A stretch of DNA of 64,000 nucleotides from an uncultured Collinsella sp. (GCA_902470695.1 CABRHH010000007.1:32772-96771), one strand, 5' to 3'; shown: positions 44,811 through 54,484, counted from the stretch's first letter. Program-made: numbers and translations. The notes: generated from the sequence alone by a model not told the origin.

Positions 44811-47174
44811 ATGGCACGAGAAACATTCGAGGTGGGAGGCATGACCTGCGCCTCCTGCCAAGCGCACGTCGAGCGGGCCGTCCGCAAGCTCGACGGCGTC
44901 CAAGACGTCGCGGTGAACCTGCTCGCCGGATCTATGGCCGTCACCTATGACGACCGCTCCCTCGCCGCCGACGACATCTGCCGCGCCGTCGACCGTGCAG
45001 GCTATTCGGCCGCCCCGGCCGGTGCCGCCTCTGCCCCCGCCCCGGCCGGCGACGCCAACACCGGCGCGACCGCGTCCCCCGCCGGCGCGAGACCCGCACG
45101 CGCCCGACCGGCCTCCCCCACCAAGAAGCTCGAAGCCGCCGCAGCCTCGATGCGCAGCCGGCTTGCGGTCTCGATCATCTTCCTCATCCCGCTGTTCTAC
45201 CTGGGCATGGGCCACATGTTCGGCTGGCCGCTGCCGGCGTTTTTCGCCGACCACCGCAACGTCTTGAACCTCGCCCTCACCGAGCTTTTACTGCTTGCCC
45301 CCATCCTCTACGTCAATGACAGCTACTTCATCGGCGGCTTCAAGTCGCTCCTGCGCGGCGCGCCCACCATGGACGCCCTCATCGCGATCGGCGCCACGGC
45401 AAGCGTGGCGTGGTCGGTCTACAGCATCTACCGCATCGCCGGGGCCCTGGCCGCAGGCGACGCCATGGCAGCCCACGCGATCGCGATGGACAACCTCTAC
45501 CTGGAGAGCGCCGGCACCATCCTTACCCTGGTCACCGTGGGCAAATACCTCGAGACGCGCAGCAAGTCGAAGACCGGCGGCGCCATCGAGCGCCTGCTCG
45601 ACCTGGCACCCGCGCGCGCCACCGTCGTGGACGAGGACGGACGCGAGACCACCGTCGATGCGAGCACGCTGCAGCCCGGCCAGATCGTCCGCGTCAAGCC
45701 CGGTGAGTCGGTCCCGGTGGACGGCGTGGTGCTCTCCGGCAGCTCTTCGGTGGACGAAAGCGCTCTGACCGGCGAATCGATTCCCGTGGAGAAAACCGTC
45801 GGCGACACCGTGATGGCGGCTACCGTCAACCGCACCGGCTCCTTCACCTTCCGCGCCACGCGCACCGGTGCCGACACGAGCCTGGCCAAGATTGTCCAGC
45901 TCGTCGAGGACGCCAACGCCACCAAGGCGCCCATCGCGCGCATCGCCGACAAGGTGGCCGGCGTGTTCGTGCCCGCGGTGCTCGCCATCGCGGCGGTCAC
46001 CTTCGTCGCCTGGCTCGCCGTGGGCGGCAGCATCAACGAGGCGCTCACGGCCTCCGTCGCGGTCGTGGTGATCAGCTGCCCGTGTGCGCTCGGCCTCGCC
46101 ACACCGGTCGCCATCATGGTGGGGACCGGCCGCGGCGCGGAGATGGGCGTGCTGTTCAAGAGCGCCGAGGGCCTGGAGGCGCTGCAGAAGATCGACACCG
46201 TGGTGTTCGACAAAACCGGCACGATCACCCAGGGGAAACCCGCCGTCACCGACATCCTGCCCGCCCGCACGGAAAGCGGCGAGCCGGCCATGACCGAAAA
46301 GGCCCTGCTCAAACTGGCGACCGCCCTTGAGGCCTCCAGCGAGCACCCCCTGGCAGAGGCCATCATGGCCGAGGCTGATGCGCGCGGTATCGTGGCGCGG
46401 CAGGTCGAGGACTTCCAGGCCATCCCGGGACGGGGCGTGACGGCGCGCGAGGGCGCGAACACCATCGCCGCCGGCAACGCCGCGCTCATGGAGGAGCTCG
46501 GTATCCCCCGCGGGGACCTGCAGGTCGAGCACCTCGCCCGCTCGGGCAAAACCGCGCTGTTCTTCGCCAAAAACGGCGCGCTCATGGGCACCATTGCCGT
46601 GGCCGACCAACTCAAGGAGACGAGCGCCGCGGCCGTGCGGGCGCTGGACGCGCTCGGGATCGAGAGCGTCATGCTCACCGGAGACCACGAGCTCACCGCG
46701 CAGGCGATCGCGGTGCGCGCCGGTATCGACCGCGTGGTGGCCGACGTGCTGCCCGCCGATAAGGAGCAGCAGATTCGTCAGCTCCAGGCCGAGGGACACC
46801 GCGTCGCCATGGTCGGCGACGGCATCAACGACTCCCCCGCGCTCGCCCGCGCCGATGTGGGCCTGGCGATCGGGGCCGGGGCCGACGTGGCCAAGGAGGG
46901 TGCCGACGTGGTCCTCATGCACAGCGACCCGGTGGACGTGGCACGCGCGGTCGAACTCTCACGGGCCACGATGCGCAACATCAAGCAGGACCTGTTCTGG
47001 GCGCTCATCTACAACACGCTGGGGATCCCGCTGGCAGCCGGCGTGTTCTACCCGCTGCTGGGCTGGCAGCTCTCGCCGATGTTCGGCGCGGCGGCCATGA
47101 GCCTGTCGAGCGTGTGCGTGGTGACAAACGCCCTGCGCCTACGCCGGTTCAAGCCGCGCGTGGCCGAGCGATAA
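44811..47174 (+). CDS. copA: Copper-exporting P1B-type ATPase
   Basis: A 787-residue P-type ATPase that exports Cu(I) from the cytoplasm. One N-terminal heavy-metal domain has GMTCASC (10-16; metal ligands Cys13 and Cys16), followed by an Ala/Pro-rich linker. Eight membrane helices carry the CPC metal site in [12 protein letters not shown]. The actuator motif is LTGES, the phosphorylation motif DKTGT, the P1B-specific SEHPLAEA, and the hinge [11 protein letters not shown]. The start has TAAGGAG. It heads copA-copZ-csoR; a CsoR-type operator lies 770 bp upstream. Confidence 0.96.
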   Translation: MARETFEVGGMTCASCQAHVERAVRKLDGVQDVAVNLLAGSMAVTYDDRSLAADDICRAVDRAGYSAAPAGAASAPAPAGDANTGATASPAGARPARARPASPTKKLEAAAASMRSRLAVSIIFLIPLFYLGMGHMFGWPLPAFFADHRNVLNLALTELLLLAPILYVNDSYFIGGFKSLLRGAPTMDALIAIGATASVAWSVYSIYRIAGALAAGDAMAAHAIAMDNLYLESAGTILTLVTVGKYLETRSKSKTGGAIERLLDLAPARATVVDEDGRETTVDASTLQPGQIVRVKPGESVPVDGVVLSGSSSVDESALTGESIPVEKTVGDTVMAATVNRTGSFTFRATRTGADTSLAKIVQLVEDANATKAPIARIADKVAGVFVPAVLAIAAVTFVAWLAVGGSINEALTASVAVVVISCPCALGLATPVAIMVGTGRGAEMGVLFKSAEGLEALQKIDTVVFDKTGTITQGKPAVTDILPARTESGEPAMTEKALLKLATALEASSEHPLAEAIMAEADARGIVARQVEDFQAIPGRGVTAREGANTIAAGNAALMEELGIPRGDLQVEHLARSGKTALFFAKNGALMGTIAVADQLKETSAAAVRALDALGIESVMLTGDHELTAQAIAVRAGIDRVVADVLPADKEQQIRQLQAEGHRVAMVGDGINDSPALARADVGLAIGAGADVAKEGADVVLMHSDPVDVARAVELSRATMRNIKQDLFWALIYNTLGIPLAAGVFYPLLGWQLSPMFGAAAMSLSSVCVVTNALRLRRFKPRVAER

Positions 47175-47461
47175 CTCGGCGGGCGGCACGGGACCGCATC
47201 GCGGGAGGTACGAGACCGGATCGCGGGCGCGACGGGCTGCATTGCGAACAGAGCGAACCGCTTCCGGGTAACACCCGGTTATATCCGGACGGCACCGGGC
47301 TACATCCGGGCGACGCCGGGCCGGATCGCGTTGCGAACGAAGCGGACCGCATCCGAGCTGCGCGGGATCCGCGCCGCAGGCAATCCACCCATGCCGCCGG
47401 CCGCATCACTTTGGTACCATCGGGCGCATGCGCCCGTCATCTTCAACAGAAAGGACGAACC

Positions 47462-47680
47462 ATGCAGTATGTGATCAAGACAGAGGGCCTGCACTGCGGG
47501 CACTGCGACGCGTCGGTTGAGTCTGCCCTGCTCGCGGTCGCCGGCGTGACGGATGCCGATTCCGACCACGAGACGCAAACCGTGCAGGTGACCTGCGCTG
47601 ACGAGGTGGAGCCCGCCGCACTTGCCGCCGCTGTGGAGCAGGCGGGCAACTTCAAGGCGCTGTCGGTCGAGCGGGCGTAG
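47462..47680 (+). CDS. copZ: Copper chaperone (heavy-metal-associated domain protein)
   Basis: A 72-residue single HMA-domain protein, a CopZ/Atx1-like chaperone delivering Cu(I) to CopA. The metal-binding motif is LHCGHCDASVE (Cys12 and Cys15), with His11 and His14 nearby. The acidic surface (DADSDHETQ) is usual for partners of a CopA N-terminal domain. The start at 47462 has AGAAAGGA; the open frame extends upstream, but only as a GC-rich artefact. It lies 287 bp after copA on the same strand. That gap contains short direct repeats (CGGGTAACACCCGGTTATATCCGGACGG-type, parts of which recur) but no gene. Confidence 0.94.
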   Translation: MQYVIKTEGLHCGHCDASVESALLAVAGVTDADSDHETQTVQVTCADEVEPAALAAAVEQAGNFKALSVERA

Positions 47681-47868
47681 CGCAGAAACGTCGCGAGGGG
47701 GGCAGCCGACCGAGGGCAGGCCAACTATCGGCCGGCAGACGCGGACAGGAGCTGCTCCACAGGACACTCCCGTCCAAGCCCCAGCCGCACCATGAAGGCA
47801 AAAGGGGGCGCGTTGTGCCCGCATGCACGCCGCGCCCCTTCCGGCGCCTCAACCCACCAGCTCACACA

Positions 47869-47907
47869 GCGCGCCCGCGAGCGGATCGACTCCACCCGCG
47901 GGCGCGC
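47869..47907. other. 11-bp GC hairpin just upstream of csoR
   Basis: GCGCGCCCGCG (47869-47879) pairs perfectly with CGCGGGCGCGC (47897-47907), leaving a 17-base loop, and ends seven bases before the csoR ribosome-binding site. It has no T-run and so is not a classic terminator; it could slow readthrough from copZ or stabilise the csoR message. Confidence 0.7.
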
Positions 47908-47925
47908 TGGGACGAAAGGAGCACC

Positions 47926-48198
47926 ATGCAAGCAGATCGCGCCAAGGTCCTGCGCCTGCTCAAAACCGCACGCGGACAGATGGACGGCATCATCAAGATG
48001 GTCGAGGACGACCGCTACTGCATCGACATCTCGAACCAGCTCATGGCAACGCAGTCGCTAATCGGCCGCGTCAACGCCGACGTGCTCAAAGCGCATATCG
48101 ACGGCTGCGTCCGCCAGGCTGCCAGCTGCGGATCGGAATCCGAGAAGGCCGAGAAGCTCGCCGAGATCGAAGCCGTCATCGACAAACTCGCCCGCTGA
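47926..48198 (+). CDS. csoR: Copper-sensing transcriptional repressor CsoR
   Basis: A 90-residue four-helix repressor of the CsoR/FrmR family (DUF156). The Cu(I) ligand set is Cys32 (RYCIDISNQ), His57 and Cys61 (HIDGCV), the C-H-C pattern that distinguishes copper sensors from nickel or formaldehyde sensors. Copper binding releases it from GC-rich operators such as the one at 44012-44028. The start at 47926 is preceded by GAAAGGAG. It is the last gene of the copper unit and ends only five bases from the convergent nucleoside hydrolase stop, leaving no room for a separate terminator. Confidence 0.94.
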   Translation: MQADRAKVLRLLKTARGQMDGIIKMVEDDRYCIDISNQLMATQSLIGRVNADVLKAHIDGCVRQAASCGSESEKAEKLAEIEAVIDKLAR

Positions 48199-48203
48199 TT
48201 CCC

Positions 48204-49244
48204 CTACTTCGTAGGCACCGTTTTTGACAGATGCTCGAACAGCATCTCCACGAATGCATGGGAGTCAGCGTTGAGCGCCACTTTGCAGGTAATCGGCGCC
48301 TTGCCCTTGAGCGTGTTGTGGACATCCGCCACCATGCGCCCGTCGCAGAGCCCCTGTGAGATATCGATATCGACGTTGCAGTCAACGTACTCGGTCACGA
48401 CTGCCGGATCGATGCAGTACGCAACCGCCAGGGCATCGTGGATCGGCGCACGGTCGGTATCGTAGCGGTACAGCATGCGCTCGGCAACCGTGCCTGACGT
48501 ATGACGCAACTCGAAATTATGCTCGCTCACGTCGTTCACCTTCAAGCCTTCGATACGCAGCTTGGCAAGATCGGCGGCGAACCGCGCGGCAGGGGTGCCG
48601 ATGCGCTCGAGCTCCTTTGCCTCCTCGTAGCTGATGCATGCCTTCCACGTAGCATCGAGCGGCAAGATCACCTTAGGAACGGGCGTGTCCATGACGATCT
48701 TGGCCGCCTCGGGATCAGCCCAGAAATTAAACTCCGCTGACGACGAGATATTGCACGCCGCATGCCCGCCGCCCATGGCGACAATCTCCTTGATCTTGCC
48801 GGCGATTCTGGGCTCCATGCGCAACGCCATGGCGATATTGGTCAGCGGTCCCACGGTAACCAGCGTGATGTCCCCGTCTGACGCCATGAACGTATCCACG
48901 AGCCAATTGACCGCGTGCTGAAGCTCAGCCTGGATGGTCGCCTCGGGCAGCTTGAGGTAGTCGCCATGGCAATCGTTTTTCGTCACACGCGGCAACTCCG
49001 GCTTGCGCCCTGGAATCAGATTGCACACCAAGGGCTCCTCGCAACCGCGGAACACGGGCACCGAGCTTCCCAGGAACTGCTTCATGCGCAGGGCGTTCTC
49101 CAGGGTTTTGGGCAGAATGCGGTTGCCGTTGACCACCGTGATGCCGAGCACGTCGAGCTTTTCGGAAAACAGCGCCAGCATGATGGCAATGGCATCATCG
49201 CTACCGGGGTCGCAATCGAGGATGATCTTCTTCTTTTCCAGCAT
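48204..49244 (-). CDS. Inosine/uridine-preferring nucleoside hydrolase
   Basis: A 346-residue nucleoside hydrolase that splits ribonucleosides into base and ribose. The Ca-binding, ribose-binding loop is DCDPGSDDA (10-18, normally DTDPGxDD), a second site is VTVGPLTNIAMAL, and EFNFWADPEAA and DRAPIHDALAVAY follow in the family order. The substrate (purine, pyrimidine or deoxy) cannot be told. The start MLEKKKIILDCDPG at 49244 has GGAAAGGAAGG upstream. It is the distal gene of a three-gene unit with the transporter and ribokinase, which fits uptake, hydrolysis, and phosphorylation of released ribose. Confidence 0.94.
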   Translation of the reverse strand: MLEKKKIILDCDPGSDDAIAIMLALFSEKLDVLGITVVNGNRILPKTLENALRMKQFLGSSVPVFRGCEEPLVCNLIPGRKPELPRVTKNDCHGDYLKLPEATIQAELQHAVNWLVDTFMASDGDITLVTVGPLTNIAMALRMEPRIAGKIKEIVAMGGGHAACNISSSAEFNFWADPEAAKIVMDTPVPKVILPLDATWKACISYEEAKELERIGTPAARFAADLAKLRIEGLKVNDVSEHNFELRHTSGTVAERMLYRYDTDRAPIHDALAVAYCIDPAVVTEYVDCNVDIDISQGLCDGRMVADVHNTLKGKAPITCKVALNADSHAFVEMLFEHLSKTVPTK

Positions 49245-49336
49245 GGGAACCTTCCTTTCCGCCGGCCGTCGATCGGCCAGCACCTGAATAGACATATCGT
49301 TGCCCTGCACGCTGCCGCCAAAACGGCTGGCAGCCA

Positions 49337-50701
49337 CTACAGCACTCCGGTCGTGACGATAGAAACAACCAAGTTGACCAGCATCGCCACGCAGATGGGG
49401 ACCATGTTGATCTTGATGACCTTCATGAGATCGACCTTCGCATATCCGGACACGGCGATAACCGCTCCCGCAACCGGCGACAGGGAGCGCCCGAGCGCCG
49501 TACCGATCTCCATCGGCACCATAATCGCCGTTGCATCGATACCGAGCTTCGCCGCGATACCCGGAACCAGCGGACCGAATGCGTAGAGCGACGCCGCTCC
49601 CGAGCCCATGATCATCGCTGCCGCGAAGGTGATGAGCGACATGAGCGCCAACGTCAGAACGGCAGCTCCCTGCAGCGTTGAAATCGCATCGGCGAGAATG
49701 GTGACGCCGCCGAGCATCTCGATGCCTTTCGCGAACACCGAGGCGGCCACGATGATGCTTACGATGTTGGCAAAGGCATCCGCCATCGCGCGAAACACCA
49801 CCACGATGTCCCCCGGCACGCTTGCGCGGTCGGAACGCCGCACCAGCTCGATGCACGCAGTCACGATGATGCTGATGAAGCAGGCTGTGATCACGTCCAT
49901 GGGGACCACCGGCCAGATCGAGAACACCAGCACGAGAGCAAGCGGGAGGAACGGAAGCAGGATATAGAACGCCGGGCACTCGACATCGTTGACGTCGTCA
50001 ACCGCAGCGCCCTCGACCTCGTCAAGCCCCTCACGACGGGCGACCCACGCATAGTACAGGGGAATAAGCAGCGCGATGACCACCATGATCGACACAACCA
50101 CGATCAGCTGGTGCTCGGTGAAAAACTGAACGACCGGAATGCCCGCCGTCTGTGCAGCGAAAATCGTCGACCCGTCATTGGGGCCCCAGTCGATGCAGAT
50201 GAGGCACATCGTTGAGGCGGCGAGCACCGGATGCACGCCAAGTGCGAGCATCACCGGGAACACGGTACCCAACAGCAACAGGGCAAGCCCCGCTTGCGAG
50301 GTGATCACCAGCTTCAAAATCATGCCGACCACATAGATCCCCGCCAGGACAAGATACTTGTTCTTGATCGCGCGCAGCGGACGAACCGCAAGGTAGGCGA
50401 GCTTTTTTGAGGCGTTGATGTGATTCATGTAGGCACCGTAGCCCGTTACTGCCATAATAATAGCGCCTACGCCGGAGATGTTCGTTTTGAGCGACGACGT
50501 GATGTACGCGAACGCATCGATGACGTAGTTCCCGCTTCCCTCTTCGCCTAGCGCTGACCTGCCCGTCAGGAGGGAAGCAAGGGTGATTATGATGATTCCT
50601 GAGATCAGGAACACGAATATCGGGTTGATTTTCTTGAGGACGAGGCGCGCAACAACCACGCACGCAGCCAGCGTCCCGATTACAAAAGCGATTTGCTCCA
50701 T
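49337..50701 (-). CDS. DcuC-family anaerobic carrier, probably nucleoside-specific here
   Basis: A 454-residue membrane protein with about 12 helices, of the DcuC/C4-dicarboxylate anaerobic carrier-like family. Recognisable blocks are LKTNISGVGAIIMAVTGYGAYM near the N-terminus, CLICIDWGPNDGSTIFAAQTAG in the middle and MIMGSGAASLYAFGPLVP near the end. DcuC proteins move succinate or related dicarboxylates. The placement between nucleoside hydrolase and ribokinase suggests that this member imports nucleosides or a ribose compound instead. The start at 50701 has GGGAG seven bases upstream. It lies 92 bp before the hydrolase and 88 bp after the ribokinase. Confidence 0.85.
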   Translation of the reverse strand: MEQIAFVIGTLAACVVVARLVLKKINPIFVFLISGIIIITLASLLTGRSALGEEGSGNYVIDAFAYITSSLKTNISGVGAIIMAVTGYGAYMNHINASKKLAYLAVRPLRAIKNKYLVLAGIYVVGMILKLVITSQAGLALLLLGTVFPVMLALGVHPVLAASTMCLICIDWGPNDGSTIFAAQTAGIPVVQFFTEHQLIVVVSIMVVIALLIPLYYAWVARREGLDEVEGAAVDDVNDVECPAFYILLPFLPLALVLVFSIWPVVPMDVITACFISIIVTACIELVRRSDRASVPGDIVVVFRAMADAFANIVSIIVAASVFAKGIEMLGGVTILADAISTLQGAAVLTLALMSLITFAAAMIMGSGAASLYAFGPLVPGIAAKLGIDATAIMVPMEIGTALGRSLSPVAGAVIAVSGYAKVDLMKVIKINMVPICVAMLVNLVVSIVTTGVL

Positions 50702-50789
50702 GAGCAGCTCCCATCTCCCATATGTCGACCTACAACGCATGCACTACATCGCCCATCACCCCCTTCGGCCCGCAGCCGCCAAAGAACCG

Positions 50790-51701
50790 TCAGGCCCTAT
50801 AACCGCGTGCATGCAAGAAGGCATCAACCTCGGATGACATCGGTATGCTCGCCGCCGCTCCGGGACGGCCGATCGCGATGCTGGCGGCGGCGCTAGCGCG
50901 CGCAAGGACAGAAGCGGCATCGAGATGGCGCATCACGGCCTCAAGGTAATAACCGCAGAACGTATCGCCCGCGCCCGTCGTGTCGATCGCTTCGGCGCCG
51001 AATGAAGGGAACGATTCTGCGGCATCCTCCTGCGCCCACATGCAGCCGCGCCCTCCCAGCGTCAGCATGAACGCTGCGCGCGGATAGCGCCGCTGCAGCT
51101 TTCTCACCAGCGCTCTTGGCTCTTCGCTCTCAGAGGCTCCAACCATACCGGCAGCCTCGTGCTCGTTGAGAATGAAGATCCCGACACCGCTCAAATCGAG
51201 CGCCAGCAGCCCCTCCGTCAAGGGCGAGGGGTTGAGGGCAACCATGAGCCCGCGTTCACGAGCGGCAGCGAGGACATGGGCGACCTGCGATGTCTCGTTT
51301 TGCAGCAGGATAATATCGTCGGCGCCGGCGCTATCGAGGCAGCGATCGATGGGCTGTGTGCTCAGCCGACCGTTGGCACCCGGGCAGATGATGATGCTGT
51401 TCTCACCCTCGTCCGTCACCTGGATGACCGCATGCCCTGTTGGGCTCTCGACCGTTTCGATACAGCCGGTCTCCACCCCGTTCGCCGCCAGCAAGCGAAC
51501 CAGCTCGGCACCATCGGCCCCAACAGCACCCACGTGCACCACCGATGCTCCGGCACGCGCAAGGGCAATAGACTGATTCAGCCCCTTGCCTCCACACCGT
51601 TCCGCAAAAGACTCCACCTGCATCGTCTCGCCCGGTTGCACGAATGTCGGCACCCGGTACGTCCGGTCGATGTTCAGCGACCCGATATTTACAACCTTCA
51701 T
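50790..51701 (-). CDS. rbsK: Ribokinase (PfkB family)
   Basis: A 303-residue PfkB carbohydrate kinase that phosphorylates ribose to ribose 5-phosphate. The substrate motif CGGKGLNQSIALARAG and the C-terminal anion-hole and catalytic motif AIDTTGAGDTFCGYYLEA (with the catalytic Asp in GAGD) are intact. The N-terminus MKVVNIGSLNIDRTYRVP is standard. It opens the three-gene operon on the minus strand and is divergent from the LacI-kinase fusion gene across 177 bp. A second kinase of the same family is fused to the repressor next door. Confidence 0.93.
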   Translation of the reverse strand: MKVVNIGSLNIDRTYRVPTFVQPGETMQVESFAERCGGKGLNQSIALARAGASVVHVGAVGADGAELVRLLAANGVETGCIETVESPTGHAVIQVTDEGENSIIICPGANGRLSTQPIDRCLDSAGADDIILLQNETSQVAHVLAAARERGLMVALNPSPLTEGLLALDLSGVGIFILNEHEAAGMVGASESEEPRALVRKLQRRYPRAAFMLTLGGRGCMWAQEDAAESFPSFGAEAIDTTGAGDTFCGYYLEAVMRHLDAASVLARASAAASIAIGRPGAAASIPMSSEVDAFLHARGYRA

Positions 51702-51878
51702 CGGTCTCCCATCTGTGTAAGAAAATACTTTCGGAAAACTTTTCTTTCCTTGAATTCGAACTTTACGAATGTCGATGAGGCATGACAAGAACTTTTCTGC
51801 CCAACGGAAGGTTTTGGCCCGTGAACGGCAAAAGTCGAGTACCATGGCGGTACGTTGGCATCATGCAAAGGAGCCGCA
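51702..51878. promoter_or_regulatory. Divergent control region between ribokinase operon and LacI-kinase gene
   Basis: The 177 bp are AT-rich relative to the genes. The 9-mer AACTTTTCT occurs twice in the same orientation, at 51737-51745 and 51790-51798, 53 bp apart. That is close to five helical turns and suits two repressor dimers on one DNA face or a loop. An inverted TTTTG...CAAAA lies at about 51813-51832. Promoter boxes for each side could not be assigned with confidence. Confidence 0.5.
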
Positions 51879-53747
51879 ATGACCATCACAGAGATCGCCC
51901 GTCTTGCCGGCGTCTCGGTTTCGACTGTCTCGAAGATCGTGAACCACAAGGATGCGAGCATCAGCAGCGAAACGCGCGAGCGCGTCCTGTCGATCGTCAA
52001 AGAGCACAACTATCGCCCGTACGCAACCCGCACCGCCGGCGGCCGCACGGGAACGATCGGCGTTCTTGTCCGCGAACACTCCGGCTCCATGCTGCAGGGC
52101 ATCATCTCCGCCGCGAACAGGCAAGGCTACACCGTCTCGATCCGCCTGTGCGAAGATGCGACTTCGCTCGAGCAGGGCCTTGCCTGCCTGTTGAGCCTGC
52201 ACGTCGACGGTCTGGTTATCGACAGCTCCATCGATAGCGCCGCGATCGCGGATCGCGCGCACGGCGACACCCCCTGCGTGCTGACCGACGACCCCGCTTC
52301 TCCCGCATCGCCGCACATAGACTACGAGCTTCTTGGCTTTCAGGCGACCTGCGCGCTTGTGGAGCGGGGCCACACCGCCATCGCCTGTCTTGCAGGGCCG
52401 GGATCGCGTACGGAAGGATTCGTTCGAGGATACCGCGATGCGCTGCTCGACCGCGGCATCACGTTTTCCAACGAGCTGCTCTTCAGCGTGACCGATGAGC
52501 TGCCCACAGCGGCGTTCGCCTCACACGCGTTTAGCGGTATCGTCGTATCCCATTTCCGCGATGCCCTCCGCCTGTACCAGATAGCCGAACAACTGCATTA
52601 CGAGATCCCCTACGACCTCTCCGTCGTCTCGCTCAAGGGCACCGAAGAGGAGCTGGTGCATCCGCATGTGTCCGTCCTCGAGATCCCGCGGCGCGCCCTG
52701 GGAGAGGCCCTGGTCGACCATCTCGTAAGCAGCATCGAGAGCACTCCGCTACCGGCACCGTTCATCACCGAAGGCACACTCGATACATCCGCCTCAATCG
52801 ATATCCCCTTCCGATCGCGCGCAAAGCGCATCATCGCAGTCGGCTCCATCAACGTCGATACGTACCTGGCCTTCGACCAGCTTCCAAGCGCAGGTGCCGC
52901 CGCCATCACCCCATCCTCCGACACCTTCCCAGGTGGAAAATGCCTGAACGAAGCAATCGGCGTTCAAAAGCTCGGGCACGACGTCGTGGCCATCGGACGC
53001 GTGGGTAACGACGCCGATGCCGACTACCTGTTCACTGCCCTCCTTGAAAGCAGGGTTGACACTGCGGGTGTCAAACGGACGGCGGGACGCACGACGGGCC
53101 AGGCATTCGTATTCGTACCGCGGGACGGCGATTCGATGATCTCGATTGTATCCGGGGCGAACGAGGCGCTGACCGCCGCGGACGTGCGCGCACAGGAACG
53201 GCTGTTCACCTCGGGGGATTTCTGCCTCATCAACACGGAGATCCCACTTGAAGCCGTCCGCGAGGCGCTGGTGCTTGCACGGAACAACCGCGTGAGCACC
53301 GTTCTGAAACCAAGCGCCGCGAAGCTCATTCCGCCTAGCATGCTGGCGCTTGTCGATTACCTCATCCCCAACCAAGAGGAGCTCGAGACCCTCTGCCCCG
53401 AGCAGAGCGATGAGGCATCTCGTGCGCGCTTCCTGCTGTCGGCAGGCGTCGGATGCGTCGTGGTGACGCTGGGCTCTCGCGGGTGCCTGGTATGCACGAG
53501 AGAGTCAGCGGTGGAGATCCCCGCCATGGACGTCGTGGCCGTGGACACCACCGGCGCCGGGGATGCGTTCATTGCAGCCTTTGCCACCTATCGGGCCGAG
53601 GGTTTTTCCATCGAAGCGTCCGCTCGCATCGCAAACTGCGCCGCTGGCTTCAGCACCACACGGCAGGGGGCGTCAAGCGCCTTGATAGACCGCACGAGCC
53701 TGGAAGCGCACCTGCGCAATACGGCACCCGAACTACTCGCCCGCTAA
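51879..53747 (+). CDS. LacI-family repressor fused to a complete PfkB/ribokinase-like domain
   Basis: A 622-residue fusion in one uninterrupted frame. Residues 1-56 are a LacI-type helix-turn-helix (MTITEIARLAGVSVSTVSKI) with hinge helix. Residues 58 to about 305 are a periplasmic-binding-protein-like sensor domain (TGTIGVLV, then VVSLKGTEEELVHPHVSVLEI as in LacI proteins). Residues 316-622 are a PfkB kinase (IIAVGSINVDTYLAFDQLP) with substrate loop PGGKCLNEAIG (351-361) and the catalytic DTTGAGDAF (556-564). The kinase catalytic Asp is kept, so activity is plausible. The start has AAAGGAG. It is divergent from ribokinase, transporter and hydrolase and presumably represses them. Confidence 0.93.
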   Translation: MTITEIARLAGVSVSTVSKIVNHKDASISSETRERVLSIVKEHNYRPYATRTAGGRTGTIGVLVREHSGSMLQGIISAANRQGYTVSIRLCEDATSLEQGLACLLSLHVDGLVIDSSIDSAAIADRAHGDTPCVLTDDPASPASPHIDYELLGFQATCALVERGHTAIACLAGPGSRTEGFVRGYRDALLDRGITFSNELLFSVTDELPTAAFASHAFSGIVVSHFRDALRLYQIAEQLHYEIPYDLSVVSLKGTEEELVHPHVSVLEIPRRALGEALVDHLVSSIESTPLPAPFITEGTLDTSASIDIPFRSRAKRIIAVGSINVDTYLAFDQLPSAGAAAITPSSDTFPGGKCLNEAIGVQKLGHDVVAIGRVGNDADADYLFTALLESRVDTAGVKRTAGRTTGQAFVFVPRDGDSMISIVSGANEALTAADVRAQERLFTSGDFCLINTEIPLEAVREALVLARNNRVSTVLKPSAAKLIPPSMLALVDYLIPNQEELETLCPEQSDEASRARFLLSAGVGCVVVTLGSRGCLVCTRESAVEIPAMDVVAVDTTGAGDAFIAAFATYRAEGFSIEASARIANCAAGFSTTRQGASSALIDRTSLEAHLRNTAPELLAR

Positions 53748-53998
53748 ATCCCCAGAACGGAACCCGCCCCGTATTGGGCGCGCATATGCCGCAGCGCGGC
53801 TTACCGGCGGACCATGTGATACACCGCAAAAACGCCGACACCCCGTCTTTTTCGCGCGGCAGCCGACGGCCCGTTGCCGAGCATCTCCACATCCCCACCG
53901 AGATACGGAGATGCGCCGGTCGTTGGCCTGTCGGCTTTTATAAGCCGCGTGCATCTGGGTACCATCAGCTTCAGGCAACGTACGACAAGGATGGGACC

Positions 53999-54484
53999 AT
54001 GCATAATTTCATGAAAGACCGCCACGGAGCAGACGAGCTCACCACCACCCTCGGCCTGGCAGGCATGCTGCTGGCGCTCATCGGCACGCTGGCGCGCTGG
54101 CAGCCGCTCTCCTGGATCGCGCTGGCGGTGGTCGTCATCGCGCTGCTGCGCGCGTTCTCCAAAAACACCGCTGCGCGCCAGAAGGAGAACGACAGCTTCA
54201 TCGCCTTTGCCGGCCGCGTCCCGGGCCTGCGCTCGTTCGTGGCCTCGATGGGCGGCGGTGCTGCGAGCAGCAGCCCGCGCACCGGCAGCGCATCATCCGG
54301 CGCTGCATCTCGCGCCAACTTCGAGCGCACCAAGCGCACCGCGCAGAAGATGTGGCGCGAGCGCAAGACCACGCGCTTCCTCAAGTGCCCGAACTGCGGG
54401 CAGATGCTGTCGGTCCCCAAGGGCAAGGGCAAGATCCGCGTGACCTGCCCCACGTGTCACGCCAAAATGGAGACCAAGTCCTGA
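53999..54484 (+). CDS. Two-helix membrane protein with a C-terminal zinc ribbon
   Basis: A 161-residue protein with two membrane helices (about residues 15-32 and 36-52). A basic, Ser/Ala-rich linker follows, then a CxxC...CxxC zinc ribbon (Cys130, Cys133, Cys150, Cys153; KCPNCGQML and TCPTCHAKM). Related uncharacterised proteins in Coriobacteriia and Firmicutes have the same layout; function is unknown, possibly an RNA- or ribosome-associated membrane protein. The start at 53999 has AAGGATGGG upstream. A terminator follows at 54514-54559. Confidence 0.8.
   Translation: MHNFMKDRHGADELTTTLGLAGMLLALIGTLARWQPLSWIALAVVVIALLRAFSKNTAARQKENDSFIAFAGRVPGLRSFVASMGGGAASSSPRTGSASSGAASRANFERTKRTAQKMWRERKTTRFLKCPNCGQMLSVPKGKGKIRVTCPTCHAKMETKS

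Noticed and set aside
47114..47461. Extended N-terminus of the copper chaperone from a start inside copA
   Set aside because: The extension is Arg/Gly/Pro-rich noise, while the ATG at 47462 has an AGAAAGGA site and yields the normal chaperone length.
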